Positions 1-14,600 are shown, counted from the first letter of the stretch. The stretch: DNA of 64,000 bases from Spodoptera frugiperda (GCF_023101765.2 NC_064213.1:10726001-10790000), one strand, 5' to 3'. Program-made: numbers and translations. The notes: generated by a model from the letters alone, not told the origin.

Positions 1-3000
1 AAGTAAGGGAAAATAAATCCTATTCCACTCAACAACGATCTGACGTCAAAGAATCATCAAAAACAACTAGACACGTAACAGACAACCGCGTTACTGACAT
101 CGTTGATTCTCAAAGGAATGTGGATGATTATGATTTCAAAAAACAAATCGCAGATTACACAAAAGACAATGAAGATTATTCGGATGTAAAACGTTACGAA
201 TCCAAAATAAACAAAAGAGTTGTGGATCATTCTAACGCTGATGATAACTACTCACAAACAACTCGTCACGTGACTAAAGTTACTCAAGAAGTTACTGATA
301 ACAATGATTACGTACAACGCCAGCATCGTACGAATCAGACCCACCACCGCCAATACGTTACCAACGACCAAAGTGAAACAGTAACGCGTGATACTAAAAC
401 AGATACGTTAACACCGCGTAGTGACCGTCCAGGCACTCAGGCACCACAGAAGGAACGCCCTGAGTCGCTTACACCACATCGTGATCACCCTCAAACAACT
501 GAGCCACGTGATAATAATCAAGACACTATAAAGCGCAATGATGATCGTCCACTTCAACCAAAAGATTACATACATCAAGAAACTAAAAATACTGAAGAGA
601 AGATCCATCATATTAAGAAAGAAAACAAAGTAGAAGAAACTGTAGAGAGGAAAACTAGCACTGATCGTTACCAAACCACATATCAAACTGATTTTCCTCA
701 AAAGAAAATCAGTAATGATTGGAGTCCTTCCCACCAGGCGTGGGCCAGCACACTGCGGGCTGATACTCCAACTACTACACGACCATCGACTCGGGCTTCA
801 TCTCCGGGTAGTAAAACCTTTAAATCGAGTACATCTTCTTTAAGGAGTAGTGTAAGCCCTGATAAAGTAACCAGAAAGCCATCAAGCCGAGGTGGAAGTC
901 CCAGTAAAATTGATAGGTCCTCACCTACTCGCACAGTAATTGATAAACATTCCACAACACATTCCACACATTCTGTAACTGAAATTAAAACGCACAAAAA
1001 TACTACCCCTGAAGACAAAAGACCCCCAACTGGACGTTCTCCAACCAGACCTGGTTATAGCCCAGAGCGAAAACCCCAAGACCATCGTCAGAGACCAAGC
1101 GTCAGCCCTGAAAAACGGCCTCAAAACTTGGCTTTCAGACCTAGTGTGAGCCCAGATAGGAAACCAACATATAGAGGATCTCCCACAGATAACTATCCTA
1201 GAACTGGTTCGCCATCTCGTCCACTGGATCGTGATGGATCTCCAACACAACCACGGGCGAGCCCCGACAGGAAACTGCCACACAAAGCAACTCCGACCGA
1301 TAAATATCCTAAAACTAGTTCCCCAACTCGTCCTCTGGATCGCGGTGAATCTCCAACGCGACCACGAGCGAGCCCTGAGAGAAAACCACCACAGAACGCA
1401 ACTCCAACTGATAACTATCCTAGAACCAGTTCACCGACTCGCCCTCTGGACCGTGAGGAATCTCCAACGCGACCACGTCTTAGCCCTGAGAGGAAAACGC
1501 CACGTCCTGTGGATCGTGAGGAATCTCCAACGCGACCACGAACGAGTCCTGACAGGAAACTGCCACAGAGAGCAAGCCCGACCGATAAATATCCTGGAAC
1601 CAGTTCACCGACCCGCCCTCTGAAGAATGATCAATCTCCAACGCGACCACGAGCTAGCCCTGAGAGGAAACCATCTCATAAAACATCTCCCACTGATAAC
1701 TATCCAAGGACCAGTTCTCCAAGTCGTCCTCTAGATCGTAGTGGTTCTCCTACACATCCACGTTCACGAACACCAGAAAATGCCCCTAAGGATTCATTTA
1801 CTAAACCAGGTCAAATTCCAGAACGCAAACAACCTTATGATGGTCAACCAGGCTCTACCTCCGATTTACCCAGAAATACTTCACCTTCTCGGCCTCATCC
1901 TTCGGAAACTAAAGTAAGACCTGGTGAAAGTCCAGATCGCAAACCTCAATCAACCGTTCCTGCTACTGATGATATTTCACCCAAAAGAGGAAGTGTAAGT
2001 CCTGATAGAAAACCAGGTTACATGAGACCAACTTCTGCCAGCAAACCATCAGACAACTTGAAAGGTACAACATCACCAACAAAACAAGTACCTTCACAAA
2101 GTCCAGAACGCAAACCTCAAAATCTTTCAAAAACTACTACAAAAGTCAAAGAAGATCATTATAAGTTCATTGACGAGGAAACAAAAATGTACACTCGATC
2201 TGAAAAAACTGAAATTAATGATTCGAAGTACTCACCCTTAGGTCCTGAACGACCGACACCTAAAGAGACAATCTCAAAAAAGAGTCCTACTAAAGGTACA
2301 CCTGACTTCCATGACGACACACCTTCAAGGAAGAGGTCTCCTTCTCCCGAGGAGCATGTCACGTTTACTGATCAATATAACCAAGTCGACACCACACAAT
2401 TAACAACAAATGAAGAAATAATTACAAAGTATCCGAAAGATAAAGATACTTCTCCTGAAAAAAAATCGCCAAGAGAACCATCTCCAGCAAAATATGGAAC
2501 TTATGACAAGAAAAAGCCATATGATGTGGTCGACACGGAGGTTGTTAGGACTACAGTCGTAACAACTGAAGACGATAAATATGATTCATTGACGCGTCGT
2601 GCGAAGTCTCCCAAGAAAACGCCGAGTCAGCCAAGTTCCCCAACAAAGAAGTTACCTCGCGAAAGTGTATCTCCGGTAAAATCTCCTACAAAAGATTCTA
2701 AATTTAAACACACAACTGATTTTATTTCTACAGAACAAAAGACCGAAGAGATAAATAAAAGTGTCACTAAAGAACATCCGAGGCGGTTGATTACTCCATC
2801 CTCGAGCCCCACTCGGAAACCTAAACAAACTGACACGGAACCATCAACTGGACAAAGCTCGCCAACTACTTCAGTGAGCGGCTTTGTATACTTCAGTTCT
2901 CCACGAAACGAAAAAACTGTTGTTACTGACTTGGATGCGCAAGAAATTTATTCGGAAACGAACGTAGTGGATAAAACCACTACTACTTACAAGAGACCTG

Positions 3001-6000
3001 AAAGTCTCAGTGTTAATAGACCTCAATCTCCCACTAAAATACCTTGTAGGTCACCTTCTCCGGAAAAGCGCGTATCTCCGCCGAAGGACTCTCTGCCAAG
3101 AAAAAGTTCATTGAAGAAACCTTCAACTGAGATAACACAAGCTTCTCCAATCGAAAAGCCACCATCTAGTTTTAGAGTGTCGCCAACGGAAGAATTTCCT
3201 GATCATAAAATAGTGAAAAAAGATCACCCAGAGAGTCCTGATCCTGACGCTCCCACTGGCAAACAAAAGCCACCACTAGAACGCAGAGAAACTTATGAAG
3301 ATCGTTGTCGCAAGATCCTTGGCATGATGGATGATACCACTACAACTACTGTCACGACCAAGAAAACTTCTTACTTAAAGGAACCGGAAACAAACCTGAG
3401 TTCTCCTTGTCGGAGCCCTGCTCTAAAAGAAACTCCTTTCGAATACCCATCAGGAAAGAAACCAACTAGAACCAAAACTGATGTTACTGATTTCATAACT
3501 CACGAACAACAAAATATTGTTCAGATGACAACTACCCATGTTGACAAGTTAGATGACAAAAAATCTAAAACGCCTAGAGACACCTCCCCAACCAAGCTAC
3601 AAGATATTATAACTAAAGAGAAAAATGTTCTAAAGAGTGATGTTACTATCAAAGATACGGAAGAGGTTAAAAAACTTGGCACCAAAACGGTTCCTTCTCC
3701 TAGACAAAGTCCTGAACGAAAATCACCGATGTCAGTTGGTGATAATTCAGTAGTTCATGAGACTACTAGAACTAGACAGAGTCCCGATAGAAAACCAACG
3801 ATTAAAAAACCCGAAGACAGATACCTGACAGACTCGATTTCAGTAACTCAAGACTTTGTCGAAACCACCATTACTACTAAAAATGACATTTCGACTAAAG
3901 AAAAGATATCAACACGCTCTTCAGAATCCCCAACAAAAAAAATGTGTCAGATAAACCACTAAAACCCGGGCAACCATCTGATAAGAGCCCAGAACGTAAA
4001 CCCAGCGTCAATAAAAATATTCCATCCAAAACTAATCCGGATTACGAGGAATACACAAAAGAAAAATCACCTTCCAGGCCTAATTACACAAAAACGACAA
4101 CATCTATGGTAGTCGAATACGACTCCTCATCTACCATTGAGGACGTAGAAGAGGCTCCTTCAGACGGTGACCGACCAGAACAATATTTCCAGCCTTCAGA
4201 TTTACCTACACGTCAAACACCTAAGACTGTTACTCCAGCAAAACATTCATATCCTTCTGATAAAAGCCCAGACCGTAAACCGAGTCACGATAAAACTATG
4301 AGAGCAAGTCCTGAGAAAAAACCAAAGGACTCATCTCCTTCAAGAACTGGTCAAAGGACAACAGTTACTTCTGTGACTGAGTACGACACCATTTCAACTG
4401 TAGATTCGCAAGAAAGTGTTACGACTGACACAGTTAAAACAAAAAGTCCTCGTGAAACTGAATCACCTACACGAAAGAGTCCGAAATCTACAAATCGCAG
4501 TCCAGATAGGAAGACAGACAGCCGAGAAAAGCCGTCAAATCTTAGATCCAGCCCAGAGAAAACTTGTCCTGATGAATATCCAAATGATGACTCCCCGACC
4601 AAACATGATAAAGTGCCCAGTTACATGAAAACTACCAAATCCGTCACATCAAAATCTGATGTTACGTCAACGGATATAGAAAAAACAACGTCACTCAAAA
4701 CAACAGAAAAACATGTTTCACACCGTTCGTCAGAGTCACCTGTCAGGCAGACAACTGAACTAAAAGATCACCCTCGTTCTAGTTCACCATCTAAACTTAC
4801 CGAGCCTGCTGGTCCCCAGCGTAAACCATCAAAAGATGAAATCGCACCAAAAAAGACAAGTCCTGAAAAACAAGATGTTTATAAAAAAGAACCATCACCA
4901 ACCAGAATGAAACCTAGTTCAGAGAAAACACCTGGCTATATGAAATCGACTTCATCTCACGTTTATAAACAGGATACCTTATCTATGACTAAAGATATCA
5001 CGGAAAGTCGCAAGATAGAGACTGTTGAACGACCACACGACCATCCCCGACCGCATTCACCATCTAAACAGTCCACAGATAATTCATACAAGAAACATGA
5101 AAGTCCTGATCGCAAGCAGCGACATCCAGAACCGACTGATAAAAAACCTCGAGAAAATTCTCCTTCTAAGCCAAGCCCGGATACCCCAGGCTACATGAGA
5201 AAAACCTCCGCCAGCATTAGGAAAGTGTCGGAAGATTATGAGGAAACGACTTCTCTTACAATTGATAGTGCACCAAATAATAAACCTCGCAACCTACGTC
5301 CAAACAACGTTCCCAAACATGATGATTTTTCACCTCGAGCTAGTCCTGATAGACATACAAGCGATAGGCTTCCTAAGGAAACTTCTCCTGTAAGAAAACC
5401 AGTAATAGTTCAGGATACAAAAGATTCTTGTTATTTAGGAACCACTGTCACCTCAAAGGATATTAAAAAGACTACTACGACACAAGTCACGGAAAAAGAT
5501 CAATCCATTTTACACCGTTCCAGAACGTCTCCAACAAGAAGTCCTTCTAAACCTTTGGATAGTTCCAAGCCTACTCCTGGAAGCCCTATCAAAGAATTGC
5601 CTATCAATCATCATCCTGATATTTCAAAGAGTAAACCATCTTTACCTAAAGACAGCCCAACAAAAATATCGGATGATAATACAACTCCGCAAATTCCACA
5701 TCGTTCAAGCTCTAGCCCCGATAGAAAACCAAATTACAACACGTCATCTAATTTGAAAACGACAACTACTACAGAAGAAATTGTTATCACAAATGTCGGA
5801 GAAAGGCATCCACTGCCAAGATCTTCCGAATCGCCATCTCGACACACTTCTCGCGAACCGTCAAAATTCCAACCTGGTCATCTGCATCAACCTGAAGAAC
5901 CAAGACAACTTCGTACTCCTTCTCCAACAAAGAAGACCACGAAAGTTACAGAAATAAGTACAGATTTTATTACGTCGGAGAAAGAACACGAAATTTTGGA

Positions 6001-8620
6001 TAGAGTCCAGAAACCTGTCAGGAAACTGTCGCCAGAGCGCAAAGAACGGTCACCCAGCCGAGAATTGAGCCCTGGTAAAACAACAACCAGTTTACAAGAC
6101 ATTGACATAACTACACATACAGAAACAGACGATGAATCTATATCTGAGGATGTCACTGAAATTACAGAGAACTGCACAGTGACTAAAAAATATACACGTC
6201 CTGTGAAACTACAAGATGAAAAACCTAAAGATCAGAAAGTGCCTACCAAACAAACGACTAGGACGGTTTCTCCCACTAAGAAACCGTCGGGACTCGCTAC
6301 ACCTACTAAAGTAGACAAGAGCCCACAATCTCCAACCAAACCTAGAAGTGTTTCACCAAAAAAGCCTATCTCGTCAACGGAAAGGCCGCAATCACCACAG
6401 ATTTCAAAACCTAGTGGAATTAAGCCTAAAGAACAGATACCCTCGCATTTGACTAGGAAACCAACACCTGCTACCTTAAATATCAGTAAAGTAGACAAGA
6501 CAGTAACTGATATAAAGAAGTCCACTAATATAAGTTCTGTTACAAAACAAAATAGTTTCACTCGAACAACAAATGCCAGTAAAACTACAACGAAGTCTAT
6601 TCCGTCACCAACAGGTCGTCCCAATGAGCCAGAGACAAGACGCGCTCCAACTCCAAAAGGCATTAGAGAAAGCACAATTCCGACTAGGAAAGATAACGAT
6701 ACAAAAGTTATGCGCACTAGCAGCGACCTCACTATAAAGACAAAGAAAATGTCACCTCAGAGGATGAAGTCAAAACCAGAAATACAAGTGAGTGACATGT
6801 CGACTAAATCAACATTAAAAACTACAAAATCTTCTATTAAAGAACCGCATTCAAAACTGCCAACCAAACCCAAGTCAGCTACAACATTAAATACTTCGAC
6901 CGATGAAGATGATATTATTGTTGACGTGGAACAATCTAAGTCATCTCGAGAGAATTCACCAGATCGTATCTGTCCTACACCGGTCAACTTTGCAGAGGAT
7001 ATTGGCACTCCGCGCTATCCTGACGAAGTAAGTGAGCCTGATGATGAATTCCGCAGGAGAACACATCACACAATCCATGAAGCAGAGTCTATTGTTGATG
7101 ATATCGTTGAAATTTGTGAAGATGACGAACTATTTGTCAGAAAAACCGACGTCGACATCGTCACAGAGGAAGACGAAAGTCTCCTTAGTGTCACAGACAA
7201 GGTATCGAGATTCACAAAAGGTGTCAATACAATAAACAAGTCAAAGGATACTACCACTGCCTTCAAGGAGACTGAAAAAAGAGTTCATTCTGATTTTATT
7301 GACAATAAGTTGAAATCTGATGAGTGTTTGCTATCAGTGTCGGAGAAAGTTAACAAGTTTGCCAAAGGACCGCAGGATACAAGGGAGAGTAAGAGTCCAG
7401 CACGCAGGGTCACAGACGAGTACGACAAAAATACTGTGTATCAAGATGACTACACCAAACTTAGTGTACATGACAAGGCACACTTGTTCGTAGAAACCGC
7501 AGAAAACGTCAAGACGCCGAAAGTTAAACCAACTCCTCAACGAGTGGAACGTCCTGACTTGAGTAACGTTGATGACTCCTTAAAGAGCGATGACTGTTTG
7601 CTTAGCGTCTCTGACAAAGTACATAAGTTTGTTAAAACAGCTGAGCAATTCTTGACAGAATCGCATGAGGTCGAAGAAAAGGATAAAAAAATTAAGGAAC
7701 AACACGAAAAGATTATGCGGAAAATTGTTACAGATGTTGACGATGACGAGCAATACATAGAGCGAACTACAATCACAGAAGATATAGATGTCACTGACAA
7801 AAGTTTGCCAAACCAACGTGATGAGAAAATTAAACCAAAAGAAACTACATCATCTCTTCCAAAGACCAAGGACTACAGCAGCCCAAATATCAAGCCTAAC
7901 GAAAGGACGCCTGCTGTTAAAATAACTACTCTCCGCAGTAGTGAAGCTGTGAAGAAAGCTAAGGCTCTATTTGAAAATATTGCAACAACGACACAAAAAC
8001 CAAAAGAAATTTCTCAGGTTAAAGCTACCAAGTTGACCGATATCGGTGTAATAAAGAAATCTCCAAAAACCGACTCTACTACTGTTTTACATCCTTCTGC
8101 CGAAGATGAATCTCCTAATGTAACCGATGTAGACAGCGAAGTAGGACACCCACAGAAGGATCGACCAACAAGTGGTACCATGACTCGACCACGCTACCCT
8201 CAATCAGATGACGATAAACCACGCAGCAGTCCATCCCGTTTGAATGTGCAACCTGCAGACGTTCCAAGATCTAAATCTCCACTGCGTCAAACCATTGAAA
8301 CCACAACCACTACCAAAACTGTTGTGTCTCGATACCCAGTATCCGACTCTCAGAGAGCTGAATCTCCGAGGCAACGTCCAGAGGCTGAAAAGCCCGATAA
8401 AATCCCCGGATATCTGAGACCAACAAAGACCAGTCAAATTAAAGAAGAGACCAAAGTGGTTGAAGATACTGAAGTCAGCAGTCGACGTGGAAGTGGGAAG
8501 TTCGGTGTAGAGCTTCGTAGGACTAGTGTGGAAAGGTCGACAGCAAGCAGCGAGCGGCGACGCAGCGTCGAACACCCCTGCATAGAAGATATCTTCGACC
8601 TGGACCTCCTGGAACAAATG
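1..8620 (+). CDS. Giant 8.6-kb coding exon, SP-rich disordered region (contains one frame break)
   Basis: One continuous exon. Phase is read from base 3 to the TAA at 3960, and then in the -1 frame from about 3941 to the donor after ATG at 8620. Codon use, amino-acid composition and motif style are identical on both sides of the break, so this is one protein. Contents in order: Thr/Asp/Lys-rich stretch (1-700); SP-rich zone with a 111-bp tandem repeat (1170-1770); scattered SPDRKP/SPERKP motifs throughout; a helical motif EDRCRKILGMM near 3297; recurrent PGYM motifs (2013, 4615, 4931, 5187, 8407); acidic stretch near 6900-7180; four LSVSDKV-type motifs (7170-7650); and the first half of smoothelin motif 1 at the 3' end. 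The many SP sites next to basic residues would suit proline-directed kinases, which is inference. Exons this long are rare in insects. Confidence 0.88.
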
Positions 8621-11600
8621 GTCAGTAAGCACAAGATTTGCATGCTCATAATCATTATTTACGTTTCCATTTTATATTTATACTTTACTGACTAATTCTA
8701 ATTTTCAGTTGGAAAAGGTCGTTGGTTACGAGCAGAGGCGACGCATCAGATCTCAGATTCGCATTGCTAAGAAGAAGCTGGAAACTGAACACACCGATAC
8801 TAACACATATACTAAAACTACGAGACAGACCGTAACTACTCAAAAGCTTAGGTCTCCTGAGCGCCAACACACGAAATCACCAGAACGGCATGCTCCAAAA
8901 GCCACACCACACAAACACACTTCTCCTGACCGCCACGCCAAAACACCTCAAAGAACTATTCCCGAACGCGTTCAGCCTAGGGAACAGGTACAACCAGTGC
9001 TTAACGGGCACTCCAAGGAACCAAACCATGCCCTGAGCGACAGGCGCCCGAGACCACACAGTCCAGAAAAACCCACCTCCAAGTCTGTACCGAAATCTAA
9101 GAGTCCTGTCCGCCAACCCAGCCCAGACAAAAAGACTCGAACCCGTTCTCCTAGCAAAACTGCTGCACCGAAACCAAAGCAAAACCGTTTCAATGAGTAT
9201 GCATCAGCCTACATGAAGAAAGTGGGTCTGAGTGAAGCAGACAAGATCAGGTTTGCCGAAGCGAAGTCAAAGAAGACAGCCGAAGAAAAGCAGCGGACAG
9301 TGAAACATACAGAACACAAGATTGTGGAAGAATACTCGACTGCTAAGAACTTCACAGACAAAGTTGTGTCTCGGGATGTGATTGAGGTGGTCCAACTGAA
9401 TGGAACCAATAAAAGGTCTCCGTCACCAGAAAAGCGACAGAGTCCTGAAAGAAAGGCACATAGTCCAGAGCGAATTTACGAACGTACGCCAAGTCCTTCA
9501 CAAAAGCAGACAAGATCGGAACCGTCTAAAAAAGAAACCATCATAAAAACTGTCTACGAAATAGAGAAGAAAATACCTCAAAAGCAAGTCCAAGAAGAAA
9601 AGCCGTCGTGGGTGACGAACAGGAACCTCAAGAAGATTAGCTCGGAGACCAGAACATTCAGTAGCAAGAAGATTGAAGAGAAACCAAAATACAGAGCTCC
9701 CAGCCCTTCCAAGGCCATCACGAAACCTATCGACGTGATCACGTCCAGCTACGGCCCGGGGCCGCTGGACGCCGACGGCAAGCCGCTGTTCGGCATTAGG
9801 GCGCTAAGGAACGGCGCTTCTAACTACCAAGGTAAGCATATGCTTGCTACTACAGTATTCAGTTATTTTACAATAAATAGACTAAACTCACGCATGACTT
9901 GGTTCAATGCTATGGTTGTATTAGTACATCGCGTTTGGATCTCATCTAGTAGAAGTTTACAGACGCTAGTAAAAAAAATACATGACGTCACATACTCTAT
10001 ATTTTTCAAGTAAATTTTCAGTCAGTTTGCAAGTAGACTCTCACAGTACAATAACACTGAGTACTGAGAATTACATCTGAATCATGATAATTGTTCACAA
10101 AGCAAATGTTGGCTCAGCTGAATGTGACGCCGACTCGCTGGTACACACTACACAGCATACAGTTACACTGGTACAGTACACGTACGACTGTTTACTCCTA
10201 CAGCTTCGATTAGTTTGTGTGAAATAAGTGCCATTAAGGTATAGAGACAAGGTTAGCCCTACTTCATGTGTCATACTATTTTATACATAGCAGCATAAAT
10301 AAACATATTCTTTCTTTCTATGTGACAAAGTGGCTTTCGTTATCGTGGTTCGTTTATTTTGTGTGTTTACTACATATGTCACAAACTGACTGTAAACAAG
10401 ATTAAAAATGTAATGCACTGTATCAGTAATTCATTTGCAATTGCAACGTCTTCACAACGTACTCATTCAGGATGAAATTATTGCTCGATGAATAATATTG
10501 TACACATCACACGTGTTGCTGTGGACCCATATTATGTTTATCCGATAACGTTATATTTTATTTGCGAAAATTTATAAATGTTTGTTCTGACGCAGTCAAG
10601 GGCACGGTGATACGTCAGGAGTATCACTCCCGCAATGGAGGTGAGCCCGAGGGAACAGTCTCCGTGACTGCTTACTCCACGGAGCCTGAGGACCTGGAGC
10701 GTCTGCTGCAGGGCCAGGGGGAGCCCCCCTCTCGCATCCACGGGCTCGCTGCTATCACCACCACCAAGAAGTTCGGAGGAGACACCGGCACCACCTTGAA
10801 GGAAGCACACGGTGTAAGTGCCTGACTAAATATTTAGAGCATTCATACTGTACGCAGCGCCTGATTATTTTCTTAGAGCAGTCATGCGATTACTTTGGGT
10901 AATCGTATTATACTGATCAATAATTCCTGAACTGAGTACAGCTAGTAATGTTATGTCAATGTCTTTCCAATTGTGAATATGGTATGAATCATAATCCACA
11001 GTAAAAAATTACATTAATTTAAATTGGTTTGTGAGCTGTTTGTGAATCCTACTAAACTCTTTAGTTATTACAAGTATGTCATGTTTCCGTTTTCTAAAAT
11101 TAAAATGATCCACTATCTGAGGAATGCCAGATATGTATTGTCATCCGAGTGTTCTGATAACAACAATAATAAATACAAAGTATGCACTTATCTAATCTCA
11201 CGATCAAATATTTATTGTATCTCCTGTAGAGGGAAGATCGCGCCGCCATCGACCAATTCACTCACAGTGACCGCCGAGTCTCCGACACCAGGGTGGAAGA
11301 CATCACTGAGAGAAGCACTAACAGACGCGAAGAAATCGTAGGAGAAACCAGACGCATCGAGAGCAGACGAGAGGAGATCATAGGAGATAGGAGCCGACAG
11401 GCGAGGGAGGAAATTATTGACACTTCCAAAGATAGAAGAGAGGACAAATCAGAGAGGATGCAACGACGAGTGGAGAAAGTAGAGAAGAAGGGAGATAGGA
11501 CGCAAGAGAGGAGGGAGAGGATAGAGAGGACAGATGACAAGAAGACCGTCAGGCAGAGCTCCGTGAAGTCACTGACAGAGAAATACATCAAGAGTGCAAG

Positions 11601-14600
11601 TGAGTATACAATAAAATTGTAACTCTATGTAACTACATCACTAGCGTTTAATAATGAGAGCACATTTTGTAACTGTTCATTGACGGACTAGAAATGAATC
11701 ACCGCAACAACCTTGACCACAGCATTTACCTCTATCAACATAATAGATTTTAAATAACCAACAAAAGTTACTACCGTTTATGAACTAGATGTGTTGAAAT
11801 GAAATCATGCGATGCTGAGGTCAAGTTTGTTTGGAGCGATTTTACATCGGAATTTTCAGGAGTATTCAAATCATTATGCGTTATGTTATGAAATGGAGTA
11901 AAACATGTAACTGCATGAAGTACTCTGTAAACTGACATGACTCGTGAGAGTTATAGAAGTTCTTATACAAGAGCAGTGAGGCAACAGTAGCAACGCGCTT
12001 GCGTCGGTCTAATGAAGGGAAACGGAGCGAACCTCCAGTGTTTCAGAGTGTTGCGACATTGCTTAAATTTCACGATATTTTTTTGTTGTAATATTGACAA
12101 AGTGTCGACAATAGAAAGTGAAACCCTACGGCTCCACGACAACATGGACCATTGTTCACGCGGCACAAGGCGACGCCGACAGCTTATTGTTGTCGTACTA
12201 GACGGAGACGCATATTGTTAGCTTCGTAAACTCGGACAGACGTTTCCAATAACTTGTTGGAATTATGTTTTGGGTTAAGAAGATACAAATATTTCCACCA
12301 TTCCTTAACATTGGCTAGTAGAAGGAACCACAGACTTAAGTTAACATTAACGTGATGTATCCGGAGTCCGGAGTAAAGTATCCGCGTCTATTTTAACGTT
12401 GTGTCCTTCGGATTTGGCCTCAGTTTCTTCCTAGATAGGCATTACTAAATCAGTGACGAATTTCCATTGTAGAATCACTTTTTATTTCACTACTGGTATA
12501 CCCAGTTAGTAGTAAATAGTATTTAAAAGTTCCTGCATTCATTATAATTATGAACATATTGCTTAGCTCGCGTCTTCGTGGGTCTCCTCTCTCGTAAGAC
12601 CAAATGACACATAAGTTGATGTAAGTAGCCTTCGTAACATGTTCCTCGATATTGTAGCGTTCAATAAGTTTCACTAGATAACAATTGAAAGTTATTTCTC
12701 CCTACGTACGTTACCAAGTTACTATCTAGTACGAGTACCACGAGCTACGACAACATCGAGTCACGTTGTCAGTAACTGGCTTACACACAAATGTCCCAAC
12801 AAAAGTCTTTATGGAAATTAATCTATAGTTTCGTGATATCGCATAATAATAACGTAACGTTAACGCACGCGAGCGCGTTAGCGTGCGTCTGTTTACGTAA
12901 TAACTTTCATACTTTCATATTGCACTAGCTGCGTTTACGTTTTCAGTCGCTAACTGACTCTCGGACTAGGCCGAGGTCCGTGCAGCCGGCACTAGTGCTC
13001 GCCGCAGTGTTTACATGTGCCGTTGACAATATCTGCGCAAAATGGATACTAGCAAGGATTGTGGTTACAATTTCAAGTTGTTACTTAGTATTTACCAGAG
13101 ACTCGGTGAGTCACACCAACGTGTATTTACTTGTTTGTTTTTTGTACACACCGCGGAATAATATACCGGTATATTATTATTGTAAAAGGCTTATGACAAT
13201 AAAAAACGTTTACATTTTATCTTAATCGGTTCTAAACTAAAAAAAAAATTATTTGAATTATAAATATTTTTGTATACTTACCGCCAGGAATTATTTTCGG
13301 AACAAAATCGTTACTAAGGAATAGTTTAAGTAATCATTAAGTGACTCTGACTGCGGCAGTTACTTAGTTACTTACATTAAATACTTATGTTTTACTTTAT
13401 CTGTTTATTTAAATCAAATCTTAACTAGACACTTACATTAGATACTTAATGTTTCCCTAAATAAACTTTAAGTTACAACATGAACTACTTATCTACAACA
13501 GATCGTAACTTAATTACACATCTGTAAAGTTATCTAAGTAGGTTGCTAACTAGTCAAATATTTCGTAACGTTATCACACGAGGAGGCTGTATGTTATGTA
13601 CTTATTTTGTGTATCTTATTTAGTTATACGTGTATATATGTAGTTCCTTTTCTTCTATAGTTCCTTTTTTTAATTTATAAAGCTGAAGTGTTTGTTTGTT
13701 TGAACGCGCTTATCTCCGGAACTATAGGTTCGAATTGAATTATTATTTTTGTATTGGATAGTCCATATACCGAGGAAGGGTATAGGCAATAAAACATCAC
13801 GCTATGATCATATGGAACTGAGCAGCGAGTGTCACCGCGCGGGAGTTGCTAGTCAGCAAGTATCTTGTATGATTACTCGGGGTTCCCATGTTGTGACCGC
13901 GGAGGTCAACTACCTATTTAAATGTCATTAGTGTTGCGACCCGCGGTGTGTCGCGGTGTCTGTGCCTCTGTGCGTCTGTTCACATCACTAGCGGAAGCGA
14001 TCACATGCCTGGGTATAATTTGTAGCCAGGTTTACTCAGTAAAACCTTTTGTGCTTCTCCTCTTTACTGTTACTTTACGTTTGTTGACTCATCCGTTTAG
14101 AATCACATTTTTTGTAGGTACATGAGATTCTGCGAATTGTGGCAGGACAGTGTTTTGTTGGGTGTTCGGTATTTTACTTTCGGGGTTTTTACTTTATTAT
14201 TTTGTTAGTTTGTGTTTTTTATTTGTGACATACATATTATAATGTATACTACCACACCACTATATTATTATAAATATTTTTAACAGAAAGGTCGTAGGTA
14301 CTCTTATCAGTAATTCCTTGGGGTCTGGAGATAGAGCAATGCTCCGTGGGGTAGGCAGAGATTTAATAATGGTGTACAATAAATTGTGGAGACGTCATAA
14401 TGTTTATTCTATAGTAACAAATGGATAGCTAAGGTACTAGAATAGAATACAATATTACAATACTCCCGCAGATGAGAGCAGCAAGACGGAGCGCGCCGCC
14501 TACCCGAAGGCGGGCCTCATCCTGCGCACCTCCACCATGAAGGACAGCGTCTCCAGCGACTCCTCAGCACACGCTGGTCAGTACGCCACTTACCACTACT

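Larger units (their letters stand above)
11600..14471 (+). other. Intron, 2.9 kb, with a nested first exon and repeat fragments
   Basis: GTGAGT donor and CCCGCAG acceptor. It contains the candidate alternative promoter and exon (12855-13105) and a LINE-tail-like repeat (13683-13795). The rest is AT-rich with no recognised content. Confidence 0.75.

Noticed and set aside
408..9409. Many minus-strand and off-frame reading frames of 60-170 codons opposite the giant exon
   Set aside because: They are shadows of repetitive, Ser/Pro/Lys/Arg-rich coding DNA; their translations are Leu/Val/Ser-rich without domains or splice context.
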